Source: Anagrus nilaparvatae
Taxonomy: Eukaryota > Arthropoda > Insecta > Hymenoptera > Mymaridae
DNA length: 64,000 bases
Assembly (NCBI GenBank): GCA_022575985.1
Contig: JAKSXM010000007.1
Location: 2,606,501 to 2,670,500 of the forward strand
Direction of reading: 5' to 3'
The position numbers and the translations under genes were made by a program. The notes beneath the pieces are model-generated. The model worked only from the letters and a program-made list of their open reading frames with translations. It was not told the DNA's origin and searched no databases. The stretch's first letter is position 1; every line of letters begins with the position of its first letter. Shown in pieces: positions 1 through 10,791 of this stretch.

Positions 1-207
1 AACTCGACAACATCCCGAAAGTACGTGTTTTATAGTATTTGTAGTATTTATTTTAAATAGTATTTATCGTTATGAATGATTATAAGAAGCGTTTATCACT
101 ATATACTGAAGACAAAGGAGGAACGAAATAATAAATAAGCCAAAAGTGAAGACACGATTGAAATACGCGTAATACAAGTGTAACTTACCCGAGTGGGCTG
201 TACATAA

Positions 208-346
208 GGCACATTCTACAATCAACCGTTTAAAGCGTGCGGAGTTGCGCAGTAAGTAATGCGCAGCTACGCAAGCCCTTACGTAGCTACGCATTACTTA
301 CTGCGCAACTCCGCGCGCCTTAAACGTTTGACTGTAGAATATGCCT
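208..346. repeat. Near-perfect 139-bp hairpin
   Basis: The arms at about 208-271 and 282-346 are reverse complements around a 10-base loop (272-281). The inner GC-richer part (GGAGTTGCGCAGTAAGTAAT and its complement) is perfect; the outer part matches with a few mismatches. It is probably a tiny non-autonomous inverted-repeat element. It contains no gene, and no clear target duplication was seen. Confidence 0.85.
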
Positions 347-3160
347 ACTTAGGAATTTTTTTTTCAACGACGCATGTAAATGAAAAATAATAATAAATAA
401 TACACCTCTCTCATGCAAGAATGACGTCACAAAAAACATTTTTATAAAATTTTTTTATATATACTTTAATATATTCGTAAATAATAAAAAAAAATTGATT
501 CAAATATCTCTATCCGTTATTTCACAATCCTACCTTGAAAATCAGCTGAAATTTCTACATATTCAGGTAAAACAACCCTTAACACCAATAGTGTATTTCA
601 ACTGCGCTAATTGTATAAAAGAATATTAATGATTACTATAATTTATTTGTATACTATATTATTTAGATTTTTTTTATAGGAAGAAAAGAGGGAGGTGTAG
701 TGCGGATTACTCGGATGAGCATGACCACAAATATGGTTAGTAAGTGTGCTTTACGGTTAGTAGGACATTACTATTTTGATGAAATTTTGGTGGAAAAACC
801 CCACGTGGGGAAAAAACCATTAACTACAGTGATAAAATGTAAAATCATGATATTTGGAATGATAAATGAAACATAATGTTTCAGCTGAAAATAAGAGATG
901 TTAAGATATAAAAATTCCAAACATGAATTGTTGCTGTTCGTACAATTAGGTCCAAGGTTTGACCGCTAAAAATCAAAGTTATATTGCTATAATGTATTTA
1001 CGGTCATATGGTTTTGAAAAATAAAAATTCAGTTAGTTATTATCTGCCTATTTATATGGTATTTATTCTATAGATATTCTCTTTCGAGAAAATTTTATTA
1101 AAATATTTATTTTATATGTAGGTATTTCCTTAAATATAATATAAATAAATAATAAGTTCATTGTTATATTATGACTTACAAGAAAAAACATCTAAATGAA
1201 ATAACTAAAAAATAATAATATTTCTCTCAATTTATAATTTTTACAGATTGGAAAAAAAATATATCACTGAAAGTATCATTTTTAATATGATAGGTTGTAC
1301 GTAATGAAATTAGAAAAAATTAAGACAAATAACCGTAATTATTTAAGAATTAAAATATAACTTAAGTGGATTTACACGTCCTATAAACATTTAATTTCCT
1401 TTATTTATACGTAATAAAAAATAATGTCTTCTAAGCTATCTCTATATAGGATTAAATATACCAACCAACTCTATAGAAATGTGCTGATAGAAATTTTAGC
1501 TCATTATGATGCGTGCAAGCTTGCATATTTGCAGTTATTAAAAATATTGAATTTCAGTTAAGTAAGTACGTGCTTGAACATTTGTTCATAAAATAAATTT
1601 ATTATAAAATAAACTGCGTTTGTATTAAAATACTATAAAATTAGTAATTTAAAACTTAATCTAAATGTTTTTTTTTGAATTTTTATTATCTCTCACTAGA
1701 TAGAATTGACAAGAAGTTTTTTTAACTTTAAAATATCATTATTTAGTTTAGTTTTTCATTTAAATCTTTTTTTTTTTATTCTGTTAGTGAAGTTTATAAG
1801 TAGGTATCTTTAATTATTCTAAATTTTTATTCACTCGGACTTCTATAAACTAAATTTCCTTTTTTTTTTCTTTATAAAACTTTTCTTCTTTCCTTTTATT
1901 ATCATTTATTACTATTTTAACTTTATAAAGTTTAATTTTTTTTCCCCTTTTTTATGATGATACAGTTATTTATACATATAAATTTCAACATTAATTTGGT
2001 TTAAAATAAATAAATAGTTTACTTATTTTAGCGTTTCATTTTATAAGTTAATAAATCTTTTTTTTAAAGACTTTTATGCGAAATTTATAGTTTAGTAGAG
2101 ATTGTAATTTTTTTATTTTATGGTATTACATTAAAAGTAAAAAATAAAGTTATGAGGATCCGAATTTATATGTATTTTATTATCTGAAATTTAAAAAAAT
2201 TTTTACTATATTTAAATAAATATACTATTTTTTCCATTCTAATGAGACTGGTGGAGATTAAAAAAATTTTTAAATTATTCGAAATCAAGACGTAAGATTA
2301 ATTAACAAAATTTTGTACGACAAGTTCAACTTGAACATTGTAAGATTTTCGAAAAATAATCCTGATTAGAAATCTAAAGAACTTACATGGTCCTTGTAGA
2401 AAAAAGTCTCAACGATACTAAAAAATCCCTTATTATAAAGCTAACTGGGGCTAGGTTCAAGGAAACTAACCAAGTGGAAACACCCAGGATTCAGCTAAGT
2501 TTTTTTTCCGGGACAAAGATGTACTCCAGAAAAATTACTTACAAATAAGTGAAAGGTTCTTGGAAAATGTAAGTATCTTTCCAGAATTTAAGTATTTTTC
2601 CTGAATTAAACAAATTTTTTTTCTTTTACCATTTTAATATAGCCCTCCGCCTGTGTAATGCCACCCATGTATATCTTCAAAATAATAATTATCAAATTTG
2701 AAATTATACACCACACTGGGTACACATTACGTTTTAGATGTACATTCCTACGTTCCTACATCTATAAAAAAACTTGATTTCTATTTAAAAAATTTATATT
2801 TTTAAAGATGTATCGTATGATATAAATATAATATTGTATTACTGTAAACAACAAAAACATTTACATGTAAAAATTATGCAAGTTTGCTATGCGTGCTTGT
2901 ATTTTGGCCTTTGTTTTTAGCTGTAAAAATTTTTCACTGCTAAAGTTAGAGCAGCCAAAGTTGAGACTTTGGAGCTTTGTGCCCATGGAGACTTTTTTTC
3001 AGGGTAATAAAATTTAAAACAAACAAAAAATTCACCTAATTTGATCGAACGGCCATTTCCTATTCATTTGTGCGGGGCACTTTTTCGAAAAATCGCAAAA
3101 TTAAAAACAAAAGTTATTTCAGTTTTTTAAGTATTTGACCATGTTGCCCCAAATATTTTT
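347..3160. other. AT-rich non-coding DNA
   Basis: No open frame with recognisable protein similarity is seen on either strand. The part at about 400-480 (short stretch with AATGACGTCA) resembles 7,690-7,740 inside the TTAA element, so it probably holds a decayed copy of a dispersed repeat. The remainder is homopolymer-rich A/T sequence. Confidence 0.5.
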
Positions 3161-4086
3161 TTGTCGTCGCACAGTGATCTAGAAAAAAAAAAGCGGAAAT
3201 AACCTTTGCTTGTTTTACTCCTGAAGACCTGTATTTTACGAAAATAACGACAAGAAAATTTTTTCCACACGATTTTCACCCCTTTTTCAGAAATACCACC
3301 CTAAAAATTATTTTATAGCAAAATTATAATTTATCCAAAAAAATTTTCTAGGCCTTGTAAAATTATGTATATGCTTAAATTTGATTGCAAAACAATGAAA
3401 TTATGTTTAAAAAAAAAATTACCCCTATTCTACCCCTGATTCCCCAAAAACTACCATTAAAGTTAAATAGCTTATAAAATTGTTTTTTTTTTTAATATTA
3501 TACATAAAATTTTTATTTGGGGAATTTTTTGGAGAATTAGGGGTAGAATGGGGGTAATTTTTTTTTTTAAACATAATTTAATTGCACGGAGAAAAATATT
3601 TTGTAAATTTTACAAGGTTAATTTTAGTAAAACGGGGTTAGTTTTAATAACAAAAAAAATTTGTAAATTTTACAAATATGAAGTCAGAATATTGTAATTC
3701 TAACTATAAACATGGCTATATTTACAAAATATTTGAATAGAAAATAACAAAACATTATGATGTAAACATAACCAGTAATTTCGGTTATATTTAACAGTTA
3801 TTTTTCTCCGTGTGTAATTCAATCAAATTTAAGCATATACATAATTTTTTAAGGCCGAGAAAATTTTTTTCGATAAATTATAATTTTGCTATAAAGTTTT
3901 TTTTGGGGTGGGTTTTTCTGAAAAAAGGGTGAAAATCATGTGGAAAAAAATTTTCTTGTCGTTATTTTCGTAAAATACAGGTCTTCAGGAGTAGAACAAG
4001 CCAACCCGCATTAAAATTGGATGGAAACTCGATTGAAGCAAAGGTTATTTCCGCTTTTTTTTTTCTAGATCACTGTGCGTCGTCAA
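3161..4086. repeat. Foldback element with a nested MITE
   Basis: The sequence from 3,161 (GTCGTCGCACAGTGATCTAG) returns as its reverse complement up to 4,086, with a turn-over point near 3,490. Arms are about 330 bp. The right arm is longer because it holds an inserted element at 3,595-3,812 and about 45 extra bases near 4,005-4,050. There is no coding potential. Confidence 0.85.
3595..3812. mobile_element. 218-bp MITE with CACGGAGAAAAAT ends, nested in the foldback
   Basis: The inverted ends are CACGGAGAAAAATA and TATTTTTCTCCGTG (one indel). The left arm of the surrounding foldback (around 3,380-3,400) has the corresponding site without the insert, so this is a later insertion. The flanking octamers TTTAATTG and TGTAATTC agree at six of eight positions, which would suit a hAT-like 8-bp duplication, but this assignment is weak. 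Confidence 0.65.
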
Positions 4087-4974
4087 ACTTAAGTAGGTTT
4101 TAAATTTAAGCAATAAATTTTCTTTTTAAAAAAATAGAACAAATATAAAAGAATTATTTATTTTTTTTTTTTATTTATTTATTAAAAATCAACGGGGATA
4201 AAATTATAATTTTATTTAAATACTAGGACTATCCTCACGCGCTTCGCGCGTGAGGAGTAGGCATTTATGGGTCGCGCAACGCATTAAAAATTAAATTGTA
4301 AAATAAAAAAAATTATTTATATTCTTTTAATTAAAAAAATTTTTAATTTTATTGTTTTTTACTTCAAATTTTGAATAAATTTTTATAATTTATAATATTG
4401 ATCACCATTGTAATTTTTAATTACACCTTGTTTTATTAATATTTGATCTTCAGTTTCTATTTTTATACTTTCTGCGGTTGAAACCCAAAATACAATTTTA
4501 CTCTCAATAAAAAACATTATAAATTATACATTAACTTTAAAAAAGTTAAATATTATTAATATTTACATTGGTTTTTGTTTCATCTGTTATTAATTATTTC
4601 AGGTTTTTTACCACTACTTCTATCCAAATTTACCTTTATCTTTAATTAAATTCGAAATAATTTAGTAGTTTAATTAATTACTTATATATAAAAAAAAAAA
4701 TCTTAATGATATTTATAGTTCCTTTTTTTGTGTGTGCTATACCTGTATTATAACATAAAATTTATCACAGACATCATCTAAAGCTATACATCTTTTTATA
4801 TTTTGCAAACACTCAATAACATTAAAATTAAATAATATTGATTTTTTATAAGAAAATCCATGTTCTTTAGAAATGAAAATATATATAATACAATAAAAAA
4901 TTTAAAAAAAAAATAAAAAATATTTATACATCTGAAATGTTATTCATACGTATGAACTGTTTAACTTAGAAACC
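4087..4974. other. AT-rich non-coding DNA
   Basis: There is no gene evidence. The only structured item is the short GC-rich hairpin at 4,233-4,255, listed separately. Confidence 0.5.
4233..4255. repeat. Perfect GC-rich hairpin (10-bp stem, 3-base loop)
   Basis: CCTCACGCGC, loop TTC, then GCGCGTGAGG. It is a strong stem in otherwise very AT-rich sequence. It could be the terminal hairpin of a decayed mobile element; no function can be assigned. Confidence 0.6.
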
Positions 4975-5445
4975 GTTATTACGAGTAGTAATCCATAGCG
5001 ACCGTTTCAGTAGCAATCGTTTTTATGGTTACTATTTCCATAACAACCGTTTCCATAGCAACCGTTGCTATGGTTATCATTCCCATAGCAACCGTTGCTA
5101 TGGTTACAAATTCCATAGCAACCGTTTCCATGGTTACTGTTTCCATAGCAACTGTTGCTATGGTTACAATTTCTATAACAACCGTTAGCATGGTTACCGT
5201 CTCCATAGCAACCATTATTACCGTCTCCATAGCAACCGTTGCCATGGTTACCATTCCCATAACACCTGTTACCATAGTTACTGTTTCTATAGCAACCGTT
5301 GCTATGGTTACAATTTCAATAACAACCGTTAGCATGGTTACCGACTCCATAGCAACCGTTATTACCGTTTCCATAGCAACCGTTGCCATGGTTACCAGTC
5401 TCATAATACCTGTTACCATGGTTACTGTTTCTATAGCAACCGTTA
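4975..5445. repeat. 33-bp minisatellite made of CCATAGCAAC/GTTGCTATGG dyads
   Basis: The unit is about 33 bp (for example copies starting near 5,053 and 5,086), with a higher-order repeat of about 144 bp (compare 5,164 and 5,308). Because 33 is divisible by three, both strands stay open, giving artefactual repeat proteins of about 150 residues with no domain. The core CCATAGCAACCGTTGCTATGG is itself a dyad. Five copies of GTTT(C/T)(C/T)ATAGCAAC-type sequence fit the RFX X-box consensus (5,049; 5,139; 5,283; 5,367; 5,427). Confidence 0.9.
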
Positions 5446-5600
5446 TTATAAGTGGTGATCACGTGATAAACACGTAGTTATCACGTGATATTCATGTGGT
5501 GATCATGTGATAATCATATAGTGATCACGTCATATACACGTGGTGATCACGTGCTAATCATATAGTGATTACGTGATAACCACGTGGTAACCTGCCTACA
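5446..5600. repeat. Short minisatellite rich in TCACGTGA/GTGATCAC dyads
   Basis: GTGATCACGTGATAA-like and CACGTGG-like segments recur directly after the 33-bp array, with units of roughly 30 bp and many variants. CACGTG is the canonical E-box core, but clustering in a satellite does not show regulatory use. Confidence 0.75.
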
Positions 5601-6155
5601 GCGGCGATTATATATTTATAGTATAGGTAGATAAAAGAATTATTATCTTAGGTAATTATGTAAAAAGAGTTTGGTTTTTATAACTTTTAATTGAGCATAA
5701 AAAACCTTAAGATGTAATGAAATTGTATTATTTAATTTTGTATGTTTTTGGTACTTATCTTAATACAATAATACTGTGATAAAATGCTGATGTTATTGTA
5801 AATAAACATATTTGAACAACTATATCATGGACTGTAAAAGTTGTGATCTACTCAGTAAGGTTTGCTTTTCTTTAAGTTACAAGCAGCATCGAAAATTTGC
5901 TTAAAATTAAAAATTTTTTTATTTATAATAATAATAATATTTCTTTCGGATTTTATTGATCAATAATGGAACCAAAAATTTTAATTATTTAATACAAAAC
6001 AATTTTATTGTATCCTTTGATTTTTATTGGTTAATAATAAGAGTATTATTATATATAGTTTAAGTTATCTGCGATAAAACTCAGATGCATACTCTAAAAA
6101 TCAAATACTCTGCTTGAAAATTCAAGTAGTTGCTTGAAATTCCAAGTGAAGCAAC
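5601..6155. other. Non-coding spacer
   Basis: AT-rich sequence with no supported gene or repeat. Confidence 0.4.
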
Positions 6156-6159
6156 TTAA

Positions 6160-7709
6160 GGGGCTTTAAGGGGTAATTTTTTTTCGGGAATCGAATTTTT
6201 TTTTTTTCTTTTAATGTGTTTATATATCATTCAAGAGTATGGAAAAAAATTTTTGTTTCGAAATTCGCTTTATTTTTGATTCTATGAGGTATAATTATTA
6301 AAATTTGAACGCAGCTACTGCTTGAATACCGTTAATAGGCCTAAAATTTAATTCTTTTTGTTATATTATCATATTATATTGATATTATACATATATACAA
6401 ATTTTTACAGTTGGCGAATTGTGATAAACTTGTCTCTTTGTTAAAATCACTCGGCATTGACAACTCATTATTAGAAAGATTTATGTTCCTTAAATTGCAT
6501 TTTTCAGGTAATGAATTCGAATCAATGTAATTAATACGATTATTATAAAGCATTAAATTACTTAATTTGTCCAAATTTTTCAAAAGACCACTAAAATTAC
6601 AAAAGGTATTATAACACTAATCTTTTTGGCTTATGGTTAAACAAAAATAATCTTACCCTGAAATTGATCTTAAATTATTGTTTCCGATTTCTAGATTCCA
6701 CAAGTTTTTATTATTTTTAAAAATTCCATTTGGTAATTCTTTCAAATTGTTAAAACTTATATCCGAAGATTCAAGTTTTAAATTATATTGAAAAATTTGT
6801 TCTGGAAGTAATTCAATTTTGTTGCCAGAGAGATATAAGCGTTTTAAGTTTTTTAAATCCGTAAATGTTTCGGATGAAATATTAGCAATGTGATTACTAT
6901 CCAAGAACAATTCTTCTAAAGTTGCTAAATCTCTAAATGCACCAGCTTCAATTTCGTTGATATTATTAAACCCCAAGTTTAAATACTTGATTACCGAGTC
7001 AGCTAAAAACCGGAAAATTGAATTAAGAGAAGAAAATGCTGCTCAAGAGATGGAATTTGAGGAAATTGAAGGATTGCTGTATGGTCCCGGAATCGCAGAA
7101 GATTGGTAAGTTAAGTATTTAAGTAGTTTTTTTTTTAAAAACGCGTTTTTCAATCTTTTGAATGAGATAACTCCACAACTACTGAACCGATTTTCAATTT
7201 TCTTATTTTATTCTCTTCCTAATAACTTATACCAACAGAAAAAAAATAAAAATAAAAAAAAATTTAATTTTATATATGGAAAAACTTGTTTTCAAACTTT
7301 AAACGCGTTTTTCTCGAAACCTGTTTTTTCAAATCGCCGTGCACGATAACGGAAAAACTACTCAACCGATTAATTTGCCCTTTTCACGGTGGCTTAAAAA
7401 ACATATTTACCAGGGATTGACGTTTAGTTTTTTTTTATAAGTGCCCCAGAAAATTTTTAGGACCGATCACAAACAACAAAAACAGGGCACTTTTTTGACT
7501 TTTTTTTTATTTTTGCTGCCTCAGCGTGAAAAATGAAAATTTTGGAAAAAGCTCTACGTCAATCCCTAGCTTTAAGCCTTAAGAAAAATAATATATATAT
7601 ATTTTTTTTTTTTTCAGATGATCCTAAGTTGGGCTATGCTGCACGGCGCAGGTCACCTTTTTTTTTAGTGCCTCTCAACAATCTCTCGTAAACCGGAATG
7701 ACGTCATAG

Positions 7710-7742
<33 letters not shown>

Positions 7743-7863
7743 TGTATTCTTAAAGACATAATAAATAAACAAAAAAATTTTCATTAAATTATCTTGAACG
7801 GTTCATTTTTTATACCCACTTAAAAATCACTCGAAATTCGAGCGCCGTACCCCTTAAAGCCCC
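6160..7863. mobile_element. 1.7-kb TTAA-flanked terminal-inverted-repeat element carrying LRR exons
   Basis: A perfect 16-bp inverted terminal repeat (GGGGCTTTAAGGGGTA at 6,160-6,175; complement at 7,848-7,863) is bounded on both outer sides by TTAA (6,156-6,159 and 7,864-7,867). Weaker inverted similarity continues inward for about 100 bp (TCGAATTT, then a TTATTATGTC/TTATATATCA-like stretch). TTAA target duplication is typical of the piggyBac and Kolobok superfamilies. No transposase is seen inside, so the element is non-autonomous. The interior holds two spliced leucine-rich-repeat exons and several generic repeats (7,130-7,600). Confidence 0.65.
6374..7042 (-). pseudogene. Leucine-rich-repeat protein fragment (two exons and an intron)
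   Basis: Two open segments join through a good 66-bp intron: donor G|GTAAGA at 6,656-6,651 and acceptor TTTTAG at 6,592-6,591. The splice keeps the frame (GG|T glycine codon) and the repeat register. Exon 1 (6,657 to about 7,002-7,042) and exon 2 (about 6,410-6,590) encode consecutive 24-residue LRRs of the LxxLxLxxNxI type, for example LEELFLDSNHI, LKRLYLSGNKI and LSNLMLYNNRI. LRR proteins of this kind are usually extracellular or receptor ectodomains (Toll, chaoptin, insulin-like acid-labile types), which I infer only from the repeat class. No start methionine with signal peptide, membrane segment or 3' exon is visible. Upstream the frame meets a stop at 7,043-7,045, and the downstream frame runs into intron-like sequence after about 6,413. 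It lies wholly inside a TTAA-flanked element, so a captured gene fragment is the likeliest reading; part of a real gene with other exons elsewhere is possible. Confidence 0.6.
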
Positions 7864-7867
7864 TTAA

Positions 7868-8904
7868 CCATGTAGTTACTGGAAATTTATCTATCACTGC
7901 CGTTTATTACGATCAATTTATGAAACAAAATTTTTAAAATGTGCATAAAATTTTAATATTTGCATAAAATTAAGACAATCAATGCTCGAACCATATTTCG
8001 GGTGTCGAAGCCAACTTTGTTAGCTTAATTTTTGGCTTTCAAAAGCCAACTTACAATTAATTTTCTTAAAATATGAAAAATATTCATTTATTTTTTTTAC
8101 ATAGTCTGTAAAAAAAAGCCGATTTAAGAATTAGATTCTACGAAAAATTTTCAATAGGGAATAAAAAAATTAATAACTCTCGTAAATATAAGTAAGCATT
8201 TGCGAATAAATATTAAAAAATTTTTTCATGAAATATAAATATGAAAGCAAGGTATAAAAAAAAACTAAAAAATAAAAAAAAAAGGTATGTTAATCTTTTT
8301 CCTTTAAAACCTAAATGAAAATAAGAGTTTATATAGTTAAAAGATAATTCAAATTGTCCTTCCGGGCGTAAACCTCGTGCGTGAAAATTGGCATGGGAAT
8401 TTCTGCTTTCATTCTACGACTAGGTAGGCAAAAAATATTGATAACACTGTTGGCGGAAAACTTTAGACGCTAGTGTGAATAAATATCACTTCGCTTTGCC
8501 GAGGTATCACGTAATGTGACCACGCTAATGTCAAAATTTTTGTGCCCTTGATATACAATTTCGTCTACCGGAATGTATTTTGATTGCAGAAACATACGTG
8601 CCTAGTTTTTGGCAAGAGTTTTACGCCCGGTAGGTAAAAAAATATTTAAGTATTATGATAATAGATAAATCTTTTATTTAAATAGAAAAATATTTTTACA
8701 AGCAGAGAAAAAATATTGATACAGAAAAATATTTATAAAATCACATTAATAGTTTATAATACAATAAAAAGTTATAAATACAAAACAACCAATGCCGCAA
8801 TATTAAAATCAATAATACAAAAACTATTTTTTCCACGCTTTCAAATTGAATTGTAGATAGTTGCCATAGTGAAATAATCAAAGTTTAAAAACTACAACAA
8901 AAAA
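7868..8904. other. 3' flank of IR gene 1
   Basis: Non-coding. It contains a MITE-like repeat at 8,362-8,640 and a minus-strand AATAAA (8,678-8,673) that could serve as a poly(A) signal for the IR gene, about 230 bp after its stop. The part from about 8,310 onward is duplicated at 23,296-23,895. Confidence 0.5.
8362..8640. mobile_element. MITE-like repeat with CCGGGCGTAAA ends
   Basis: Inverted ends CCGGGCGTAAACCTC and GAGTTTTACGCCCGG enclose about 280 bp. A shorter relative lies at about 23,345-23,540, in the same position beside the IR-tail duplicate, so it was present before that duplication. No transposase. Confidence 0.6.
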
Positions 8905-10791
8905 TTAAATTATTGACGCACCTAATTCCAATTGATCAATAAAATAAACGTTGTAAATATGATCAAGAAAAGGGAACCTGTTAAGCATGTAAGATTTAAA
9001 TCTTTTCCAATAATCAATCAAATAACGATGGTACAATAATTCAAAAAGCAAAGCAATAAATCCAAACAATGCGCCCATGGCAATAACCAAAATTAGAACC
9101 GGTATCAGCAATTCTTCCTCTTCATTTTTTTCCTCGTCTAATATTTCGATATGATTGATAAGATCGTTATTAAGACCCCATTTTTGCTCAATTCCGGACT
9201 CAAAAATATACTGTTGCACACGAGAAAATTTGTGAACTAAATGAGAATTCATTCGAAAGAAAATATATGCAAAAAACGAGGGCAGGTTTAAATCGATCAT
9301 TTGAAAATTTTTTGTCAAATTTAAAAGTGATAAGCTGTAGTCAGGTATGATGATAACCTCATTGAAATCTGAATCATTCCATCTGTTTTCACAGCCTGTC
9401 TTAGCTATCGAAAACAGTTTTTGAACTTCGTTTGTAGATTCAGCAATATAAGTATCATAAAAAGCCCCTATTTCACTTTTGCATACGCTAACATTGTTCA
9501 AAAAAATATCATCGATAGTTTGAATCAATGGGTATTTTGTTGTAATCAAACCAATCTCTGTTAATCCTGAAACAAAATCTGATATCTTGAAAATAGAAAA
9601 TAATGCAAGTAGAAAATAAATAATCCTGGAACACAAAGAAGCAGGTTGTTCAGCTCCTCCTCCTAATATCAAATTAAAAATTCTCAAGAGTGACCAATCG
9701 TAATTCCGCAATTTCAGTAATTTAGTGATGATTTTGAGAAAAATTAAAATTGCACAAATAATCAAAAAAGAATAAATGATATTTGAAGAAAAACTCATTT
9801 CTTTTTTTTCAACGATTGGAACTAATGCTGTTAGTTTATTTCTGTCAACAGTTACAAGGTTATGATAAAATAATAAAAATGGAGGAAGTAAAGTACGAAA
9901 TAAAAGAACTTCATCTTTTAAATTAGCTGCTATAGAGAATCTATAATCGCCTGGCTCATAAGGTGTGTAACTTGATGTTGCATTTACTACCTTCTCAAAA
10001 CATTGATAAGATTTCAGTAAATATGAATCCTGATAATCTTCTTTTCGAAGTAAACCTTTATTGTCAATAAAATTCTTAAGTGAATCTTTCATGCCTATTC
10101 CCAATTTATATCCGTACAGATTTTTCAATTTGTTTGGAAAGAAATTATAATTCAAAGAAGTGTTAAAATTTTCATTAAACCAGAACCAATTAGTAAACGG
10201 ATTATAATTAATTCTTTTAACCGTATTGTTATTATAAATTTCGAAAAATGTAGAATCAAGATACCCTCCATTAACTACATTTCTTACTATATCAAATTTA
10301 CTCTTTATTTTATTAAATAAAGATTTATTATGTTTAAGAACGAGAAAAAGTAGTTTTGGTTTAGCTCCAAAATATATAGACGAAAACATAAATGTCATTA
10401 ACTCAGTTAAATTTTTGATATTATCGACAAAGTAATATTCAGGTCCGACGAATAAATGCAAAGTGGCCGAAATTCGACGGTTATATTTGTAAGTTCCATC
10501 GGTGTAACACAATTTATTATATGATTTTAAGATTTCTTCGGGTACAAAATACGCGAACCATGGAATATCATCGATACTAACAACAGTTGTTGGAACGCGA
10601 TTCATTAACTTTCGCAAAATCAATCGATGATTAATTTGCTGGTCAGTTAAATTGTTACTAAGATACAAAGTAACGTGATGAGGTTTTACTTGATCCAGTA
10701 CATCGTTTACGATCTTCCCAATGTCGTTCGCAGCAGCAAATTCCAGCAGTAAAAATAATATCAAAATAATGATTAAAACAGAAGTCTTCAT
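8905..10791 (-). CDS. Divergent ionotropic (glutamate-receptor-like) chemoreceptor, IR gene 1
   Basis: An intronless 628-residue protein with a signal peptide (residues 1-22, hydrophobic run IIILILFLLLEFAAA). Next comes a long extracellular amino-terminal and ligand-binding-like region with several N-glycosylation sites. Membrane segments follow at about 336-357 and 388-408, then a second extracellular lobe (about 415-555), a third membrane segment at about 561-587 and a short basic cytoplasmic tail. This order and the length of about 600-650 match insect variant ionotropic receptors, ligand-gated cation channels of sensory dendrites. The degenerate pore-helix end SDFVSGLTEIGL corresponds to the SYTANLT region of glutamate receptors; the ligand-binding arginine, threonine and acid triad is not recognisable, as is common in divergent IRs. 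The first ATG is chosen because the signal peptide follows it directly. A paralogue lies at 29,336-31,198 on the same strand, and a copy of this gene's 3' end is at 23.8 kb. The ligand is unknown. Confidence 0.85.
   Translation of the reverse strand: MKTSVLIIILILFLLLEFAAANDIGKIVNDVLDQVKPHHVTLYLSNNLTDQQINHRLILRKLMNRVPTTVVSIDDIPWFAYFVPEEILKSYNKLCYTDGTYKYNRRISATLHLFVGPEYYFVDNIKNLTELMTFMFSSIYFGAKPKLLFLVLKHNKSLFNKIKSKFDIVRNVVNGGYLDSTFFEIYNNNTVKRINYNPFTNWFWFNENFNTSLNYNFFPNKLKNLYGYKLGIGMKDSLKNFIDNKGLLRKEDYQDSYLLKSYQCFEKVVNATSSYTPYEPGDYRFSIAANLKDEVLLFRTLLPPFLLFYHNLVTVDRNKLTALVPIVEKKEMSFSSNIIYSFLIICAILIFLKIITKLLKLRNYDWSLLRIFNLILGGGAEQPASLCSRIIYFLLALFSIFKISDFVSGLTEIGLITTKYPLIQTIDDIFLNNVSVCKSEIGAFYDTYIAESTNEVQKLFSIAKTGCENRWNDSDFNEVIIIPDYSLSLLNLTKNFQMIDLNLPSFFAYIFFRMNSHLVHKFSRVQQYIFESGIEQKWGLNNDLINHIEILDEEKNEEEELLIPVLILVIAMGALFGFIALLFELLYHRYLIDYWKRFKSYMLNRFPFLDHIYNVYFIDQLELGASII

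Noticed and set aside
4979..5477. Long open frames on both strands (146 and 150 codons) with MVTISITTV-like repeats
   Set aside because: They are produced by the 33-bp minisatellite, whose period is a multiple of three; both strands are open and neither shows a domain or codon bias.
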